Below are positions 58,331-64,000 of a stretch of DNA of 64,000 nucleotides, piece after piece (position 1 is the stretch's first letter; the number at the start of each line of letters is the position of its first letter). Origin of the DNA: Neofusicoccum parvum (lineage: Eukaryota > Ascomycota > Dothideomycetes > Botryosphaeriales > Botryosphaeriaceae); contig CP087216.1 in the NCBI GenBank assembly GCA_020912385.1, positions 1,798,001 through 1,862,000 on the forward strand, read 5' to 3'. The notes below the pieces were generated by a model that saw only the letters and a list, made by a program, of their open reading frames with translations, was not told the DNA's origin and did not search any database. Both the position numbers and the translations under genes were made by a program.

Positions 58331-59744
58331 GCGCAGTAGCGTGCAGCCGCACAGGTGGAGCGAGAGTCGTATCCTCTTTCCAGACGCGTTTCGCAAGTTC
58401 TTTTCCTTTTCATGCCCTCGAGTAATTTTTCTGCAAGGAAAAAAGAAAAAGGACCACTCGCTTGATGATTAATGTATATACCAAGAGCCACAATTGTGGT
58501 CGGATATCCTCGCACCCCCTACGACACCTGCCACTAATTCGCCGCAAGAGATCCGGCGAGCGAGTGAGTCAATCATCGGTTTCGGCGTTCGTTTTTTGAT
58601 ATTTTCGGGAAGTAGAAGGAACCGGCTGGGCAAACAAGCACGGATTGCATATAAGCACGAACCCACAATGTCCCTAGGATTGATGGGAGACATGGGACGA
58701 TTGTCTACGACGAGCCAAACGACATAAATACAAACTCAAGAAGAGCAAGAGAAAAACTTATCAGGGATAGACTACATAGGTTTTAATCTTCCTCCTTTTT
58801 GTCCTCACCCTCGCTCTGCAGACGGAACGGGGTGGACGAGATGGTTTTTAATCAACGCAAGGTAATCTTTTCTCTGCTGTGTACAATCTCGTGCGCGTGT
58901 GCCTTGTTTACAACTTCGATCGTGACAAAAAGTGTACAACAACACCAGAAGACTCAACTGTTGCGGCGAGAAGCAAGGATCGCGAAAACGAAGTGAGGAA
59001 AAGAACTCAACACCAAAGTGGAACGAACTCTGGAGTGACGAATGGGAGAGAAGAGCGGCGGTGAAGATCCTTCCACTTTACGCCGCTCGTCTCACCACCA
59101 ACCGATTCCCCACACCGGCACTTACTCTCGTGTCCATCCCGCCTCCCTCTCCCGTCTCCCTGCCGCATGTCTACGACTACCTTGCTGATATCTTCATCTC
59201 GTTCCCTCTTTCATCAACAATAGAAAATTAAACCCCTTATTTCGACACTCGCATGCATATATGTGTGTATATCTCTTTTTCGACAAAGCACCTCGTCGCA
59301 GTTATCCAATCTGGTATCTGAAGAAACCCAACCCCCGTCAAAAAGAGAACGCCTTGCAGAAGAAAAGTGACTCAGGTTACTGTAGGGAGGCAAAACGCGA
59401 CGAGAGAAGCAAGAAACAAAGAAGACTGTGGGAGAATGCTAGCAAGAGGAAGAAATAAAAACGAAGAAGCCTCACCGTATCTCTTTTTGTGTCTTTCGCT
59501 CTCCAAAGGAAACCCCAACAGTGACGAGAGAACCCCTTCCAACGCGATGCTATATAGGATGAGGAAGAATAACAGCAGCAACACCACAAGGAACAACACG
59601 CGCATAGCGCCCACCCATCCAAACCCAAACCCTCAACCTCCATCATGTGAACGCTTATCAGGAAAGGCCGCCCAGTCCCACTCTCGTGACCGCCACCGCT
59701 CCCGCCCGGCCACCCCCTCCTACCCCGGCCGCACGCGCTCGCCT
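58331..59744. other. Convergent intergenic region
   Basis: 1.4 kb between the 3' ends of glutaminase (plus) and the RGG protein (minus). It is AT-richer than the flanking genes, with purine-rich stretches around 58430-58455 and 59340-59470. Short frames have no domains. Confidence 0.5.
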
Positions 59745-61676
59745 CTACTCGTCAATCTGATCCGCCCACGACTTCTTCTCGCCCGTCTGCGGGCCCAGCA
59801 CGGCGCTCAGGCCGAAGCTCTCCATCCGCTTGGGAGGTTCCGGTCGATCGGTGTCATCCTTGCCTCCTTGGCTGCCCGCGGCCGCCGCTACTGCACCCTT
59901 ATCTGCACCAACACCGGCATCAGCACCAGCGGTGCCGTTAGCCGCCGCTGCGGGCTGATCTGCCGGCTTCGCCTTGTTCGGGAAGGACAGCTGCGGCGCC
60001 CCCGCAGCGGCGGGCGGCGCGTCATCGCCCGCGTGAGCTGCAGGCGCGGCGGTGGAGGGGAGTTCAGGGAAGTCTGCAGGCGAGGGAGGGATCTGGCTGG
60101 ACGGGTTGGGCGGGAGATCAGCGTGGGCTGACGACGCCTTGCGTCCGGCGTGGTGGTTGGAGGAGTCACCACGGCCACCTCTTCCCCCTCCACCCCGTCG
60201 CCCTCCACCCCTCCTACCCTCACCGCCGCGGGGAGCATGAGCCCCTCCCGCCTCCGCTCCACCGTCACCCCCGTCGCCCGCCGTCTCCGCCCCGCCCCCC
60301 TCCTCGCGCGCGGGCGGCGGGCCCGTCACCCCGCCGTGCATGCCGCGTCTGGTGGCGCGGCCGCTGTTGCGCTCGTTGCCCGTGCCGCCGAAGCCTTCCT
60401 CCTTGTCGGCGTCCCACTCGCGGCCCTGCAGCGCGTTGAGCTTGCGTAGCCGGTTGCGCTCGCGCTCGCCCATCATCTGCTGCCGGTTCTGGCGCTCCTG
60501 CTTGGCGCGCACCTTGGCCTTCGCCGCCGCCTCGGCCTCGCGCTTCTCGAAGCGCGCCTGGTCCGCCTCGGCGCGCGCGTGGGCCGCCGTGAGCGACGCG
60601 TTCTTCAGCGCGATGGCGGACATGCGCTCCGCGAGCTCCTCTTCGGTGAGCTTGGCCTAAAATGGTGAGCATTGGTCAGCAGCCGTGCTTGCCCATTGCC
60701 GCGGTCGTGATGCTGCGACCAAGACGCAAAAACATGGTATCGTCCCCCACCACCAGAGGGAAAACAAGAACCTAGAACATACCTTCTTGATCCCGCCTGT
60801 CGCGCTCCGGTCCCCACGCACGGCACCCTCCTTCTTCGGGCCCGTCGGCGGCTGCTTGTCCCCGCCCTCCGCCACCGCCGCAGCATCATCTCCCTCCCCA
60901 TCCTTCTTCGCCGCCTCGCCATTCGCCTCCCTCGGCCCCGCCGTCGTTGTCGCCGCCGCCGTCACCTTCTTCTGCTTCGCCGCCGCGGCGCCATCCGCAC
61001 CCCCGGCCGCATGCAGCGACGCGCCCAGCCCCCCACCACCTCCACCACCACCCCCCCTCCCCTTCCCACCGCGCCCGCCCCGCGCGCCCCCACGCCCGCC
61101 CCGCTGCGCCTGCTGTTGCTGCGCCGCCGGCGCCTCCGGCACCACCGCCTTGCTCGCGACCGGCTCGGGCGCCGCCGCCGCCGCCGCCACCGCCGCCACC
61201 ACCTCCTCCGGCGCGACGGCGTCGTCGTCGTGCGGGATCGCCGACGGCAGCGCGGGCGCGGGTTCGGGCGTCGCTGCGGCGGCGGCGTCCTGCTCCGCCT
61301 CGACCGGCGTCAGCTCGACGACCGGCTCGGCCACGGGCGTGAAGTCGTCGTCGAAGAGGTCGTCGTCCTCGCGCGTCTGCGCGAACTCGTCGATCATCGC
61401 GTCCGGGCTGTAGAGGCCCGAGTCGGCGAACGACGACGACGCCGGCGCGGTGGCGGTTTGGTGGGTGATTGTGGCGGTGGTGGAGGAGGGCGGTTGTTGC
61501 GGCTGCTCGGCGGTGGTGGAGGAAGATGGGGGCGGGGATTGCGGCGCGGCTGCTGCTGCCGGCTCGGGCTCGTCGACGCTCGTCGTGGTGGGCGGTTGTG
61601 GCGATTGCGACGGCGCCGCGGGCTCTTGCTGCGGCTCAGGCGCGGCTGAAGCGTTGGCCCAGCGGGAGGCGAGCAT
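59745..61676 (-). CDS. RGG-rich, coiled-coil protein of unknown function
   Basis: 601 residues from exons 60783-61676 and 59745-60656 (phase 0). The start MLASRWANAS is followed by a Pro/Ala/Ser/Gln-rich region with an acidic patch (REDDDLFDDDF, about residues 102-112). An arginine-glycine cluster (RGGRGGARGGRGGKGRGG, about residues 190-210) leads into nine glycines. The conserved core straddles the intron: GDRSATGGIKK, then AKLTEEELAERMSAIALKNA and a long charged helix (ARAEADQARFEKREAEAAAK, RQNRQQMMGERERNRLRKL). A second RGG/RRGG cluster follows, then ADFPELP and the C-terminal LSAVLGPQTGEKKSWADQIDE. The layout suggests an RNA- or ribosome-associated protein; I cannot name the family. The upstream importin gene is on the same strand, 540 bp away. 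Confidence 0.8.
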
Positions 61677-62215
61677 CGTGGGCGGGGGGTTTTCTGGATC
61701 TTTTGCAGGGGATGTCTCGGGGTGAGGCGACGGGCAACGGTGCCACGGCAATGCGATGGTGCGAGCAAACGGTGGTGTCGAGCTTGGCGGGCGGGTGTGT
61801 TGTGATGTTGATGCTCGTCGCCTGGAGATTTCGCGGCGTCGATGTCCCGAGCTTCTGCTTCTGCGCCGCGACCAACTGCTTCGGGAAAGCGGTGAGCCGC
61901 TACATACGCAACCGCACACGTATCCCTGCAATCGCCGTCCAGTCGCTCTTGCAGCTCCACAGAATTTTTCAATGGCGAATGCCGAGTCCGTTTTCCTGCC
62001 AAGAGCTATACCTGTCACAAGCAAGGGACATCGTATAGGTAGCAAACATCATCTCTATTTCATATACTGCGTTCTATCCTTCCCATCCAGATCACGTAAA
62101 AACTTTTTTTTCCAAACTCATTACCCATTCTTTTTCCATCCTCCCATACGCAGCGATAGTGGTATCAACAAATCAAGAAAAAGGAGAAGCCGTCATCGTC
62201 GTGCCTTTGTATCTT
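61677..62215. other. Intergenic region
   Basis: 539 bp between the start of the RGG protein gene and the 3' end of KAP123, both on the minus strand. The AT-rich part from 61960 to 62215 is consistent with promoter plus 3' flank. The minus-strand frame of the RGG gene remains open to 62045, but the family-like start is at 61676. Confidence 0.45.
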
Positions 62216-64000
62216 CTAACCGCGCAGGCGCTGGACAAGGGCAATCAGGTGCGCCCTCGTCTCCTCCTCGAGCTGGTCCTCGGGCGGGCCCAGGACCTTC
62301 TCGAAGACCTGCATCAGCTGCGGCGTCAGCTGCTGCACGAGCTGCTGGATCGTGCTGTCCTGAACCTCGTCTGTGGTACGTGTTAGCAATCTCGACGACT
62401 TTCCCGGGCGAAAAAGACTTACAGAGCTTAATCAGCATCGTGTACACGGGCTGGTTCTCGTCGAAGTCCTCGCGGAGCGGCAGCAGCTCGACCAGGCGAG
62501 GAAGGACCTGTTGAAGAGGAACGTTCTCGGGGTGCCTCATGATCATGCGGCTGATGCAACCGGCAGCGTTATCCAACATGCGAGCCTGCTGCTGCTCGTG
62601 GAGCATGGGCTCGAGTTTGGTGAAGATGGTGGGGAAGTTCTTCAGGACCTCCTGCACATCGTTGGACTTCTCGCAGAGCATGCCCACAGCGTATGCGGCG
62701 TTGGACCTGGTCTCGGGGTCCTCGTCCGACAGACGGTGGACAAGCAGCTTCATAAGAGTGGACGTGTAAGGAGTGACAGAACCACCCATGTTGCCAATGC
62801 AGTCGGCGATGGAGCCAACAGCGTTGCTGCGCTCCACAGACTCCTGGCCGCTGGCGTACTTCATGACCGGCTTTTCGAAGATCTTCCAGAGCTCCGCGAA
62901 GCTCTCACCAAGAGCAGCCGAGAGACAGGTCACACAGTCAAGAGCAACCTCGATGACGAGCCAGTCATACTCAGACGACTCATCAAGAGCCTCCTCATCA
63001 ATCTCGTCACCAAGGTCCTGCTGGCAGGGGTGACGCTTGGTGAGGATGGCAATGAGGTGGTTGGTGAGCTGCGGGATAACAGTGCCGTTCTGGTTGACCA
63101 GAATGGCCGGGCCGGTAAGCTTGAGCGTCGCGCCAAGGTCGCGGCAGATATCGGTGACGGTGCCACTAAACTTTGCGTCAGTCCTGTGTTCTCTAAAGGA
63201 AGGCTAGAGAATCGAAAGAGGATAGAAAGTTGATGTCATGATCAGAAACAGAATCGCTTTCACGTCAACCGCAACTTGTGCGTCAGAGTGAGCTGGGTAA
63301 TAACGAATGTGTTTTCATCTTGTCAAGACAGAATGTCACCATAGAAAATAGAAGAAAAATCAATACGTACCGGTCCATCTCATCCTCGAGGATCTCGAGG
63401 GTAGCGTTCATGGCCTCATTGCCGAGCTTGACGAGGTCGTCAGACGGCTGGACCTGGAGAGGAAGACCAGGCTTCCACTTGGCCATACCTTCACCCTCAG
63501 CCATACCCCAGATGGTGGCATACGAGCGCCAGAGAGTGCCAATTGCGGACTTGCGGACACCCTCGTAAGCGTGGTGAACCATCTTCAGGACGATGTCGAT
63601 GGTGCGAGCAAGGAACGGCACGTAGCGGTGGCGTGTCGACGAGATGACATCGCCGATAACCTCGACAGCGATCTCCTTCTCCATGGCAACGGCAGTAACA
63701 GCGTTGAGATCATCCCAGTCGTCGTCATCATCCTCGTCGTCCAAGTCCAGGACTCCATCGTCATCGTCGTCGGTAGCATCGGCGACCTTGATCTTCTTGC
63801 CAGCAACGGTGACCTCCTGGCCAATCAGGTCCTTGGCCTCCTCGCCGAGAGCAACCTCAAGGTCGGTCTCATCTTGCTGGAGGCACTTGAGGAGACCCTC
63901 AACGACGCCAGGAAGGAAAGACTCGAACTCCTCTTCGTAGACCTTGGCCATAGTGCTCCACAGGATGTAGCTGGTCTCGCGGAGGCGAGGGTGGTCGAGG
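62216..64000 (-). CDS. KAP123: Importin beta-4 type karyopherin Kap123, 5' end outside the window
   Basis: C-terminal 515 or so residues of a HEAT-repeat nuclear import receptor, which brings ribosomal proteins and histones through the pore with Ran. Exons seen are 63371-64000 (continuing off the edge), 62423-63183 and 62216-62370, with matching phases; introns are 187 and 52 bp. Features are the acidic loop DDDDDGVLDLDDEDDDDDWD, the HEAT helices RHRYVPFLARTIDIVLKMV and VRKSAIGTLWRSYATIWG, DEEALDESSEYDWLVIEVAL, and the closing repeats ERSNAVGSIADCIGNMGG, DPETRSNAAYAVGMLCEKS and LLPLREDFDENQPVYTMLI, ending LVQRLRG. The spacing and the acidic loop fit Kap123/importin-4 better than Kap121 (Pse1), its nearest alternative. 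Confidence 0.9.

Noticed and set aside
60685..61649. Plus-strand frames over the RGG protein gene
   Set aside because: Ala/Ser/Pro/Arg repeats mirror the GC-rich repeats of the minus-strand gene, which has a consistent two-exon structure and a conserved core.

Overview
The window is nuclear DNA of a filamentous ascomycete (Pezizomycotina, possibly a dothideomycete; the class is an inference). The signs are short 45-170 bp introns with GT..AG ends and CTAAC-type branch sites, C-ending codon preference, and genes typical of the group: a HET-domain gene, glutaminase A, Mediator subunit 13 and a fungal P-type proton ATPase. Fourteen protein genes are well supported, two of them cut by the window edges. 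Exon joins were worked out by hand, and in nearly every gene the summed exons keep one open frame.

Left part (1-13.2 kb): a Git1-like major facilitator permease that enters from the left edge, a second permease of the anion:cation symporter type, then Mediator subunit 13 (minus) and the ribosome-biogenesis WD40 protein Enp2 (plus), which diverge from a 487 bp shared upstream region. Enp2 ends in an imperfect 36 bp duplication that includes its stop codon.

Middle (13.2-29.5 kb): sparse. A Gre2-like NADPH reductase and a plasma-membrane H+-ATPase (three exons, 987 residues) sit among long non-coding blocks, many of them very GC-rich. The block before the ATPase is about 3 kb and the one after it about 3.8 kb.

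Right-centre (29.5-46 kb): an accessory-looking stretch. It holds a decayed gene of unknown family, a decayed protein kinase with recognisable kinase motifs but several stops and a frame break, a secreted SurE-type phosphatase/nucleotidase, a HET-domain protein with a membrane hairpin, a cysteine-rich single-pass membrane protein, a third permease and a small secreted protein with six cysteines. A 30-base C run lies at 38673-38702.

Right end (46-64 kb): conserved genes return. These are the ribosome-rescue GTPase Hbs1, a Gfd2/YDR514C-like DEDDh exonuclease, secreted glutaminase A (seven exons), an RGG-rich coiled-coil protein, and the C-terminal part of the importin Kap123, which runs off the right edge. 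No rRNA, tRNA, CRISPR or intact transposon was recognised. The best leads are the six-cysteine secreted protein, the decayed kinase in the HET neighbourhood, the divergent tail of the proton pump, and the GC-rich deserts around it.
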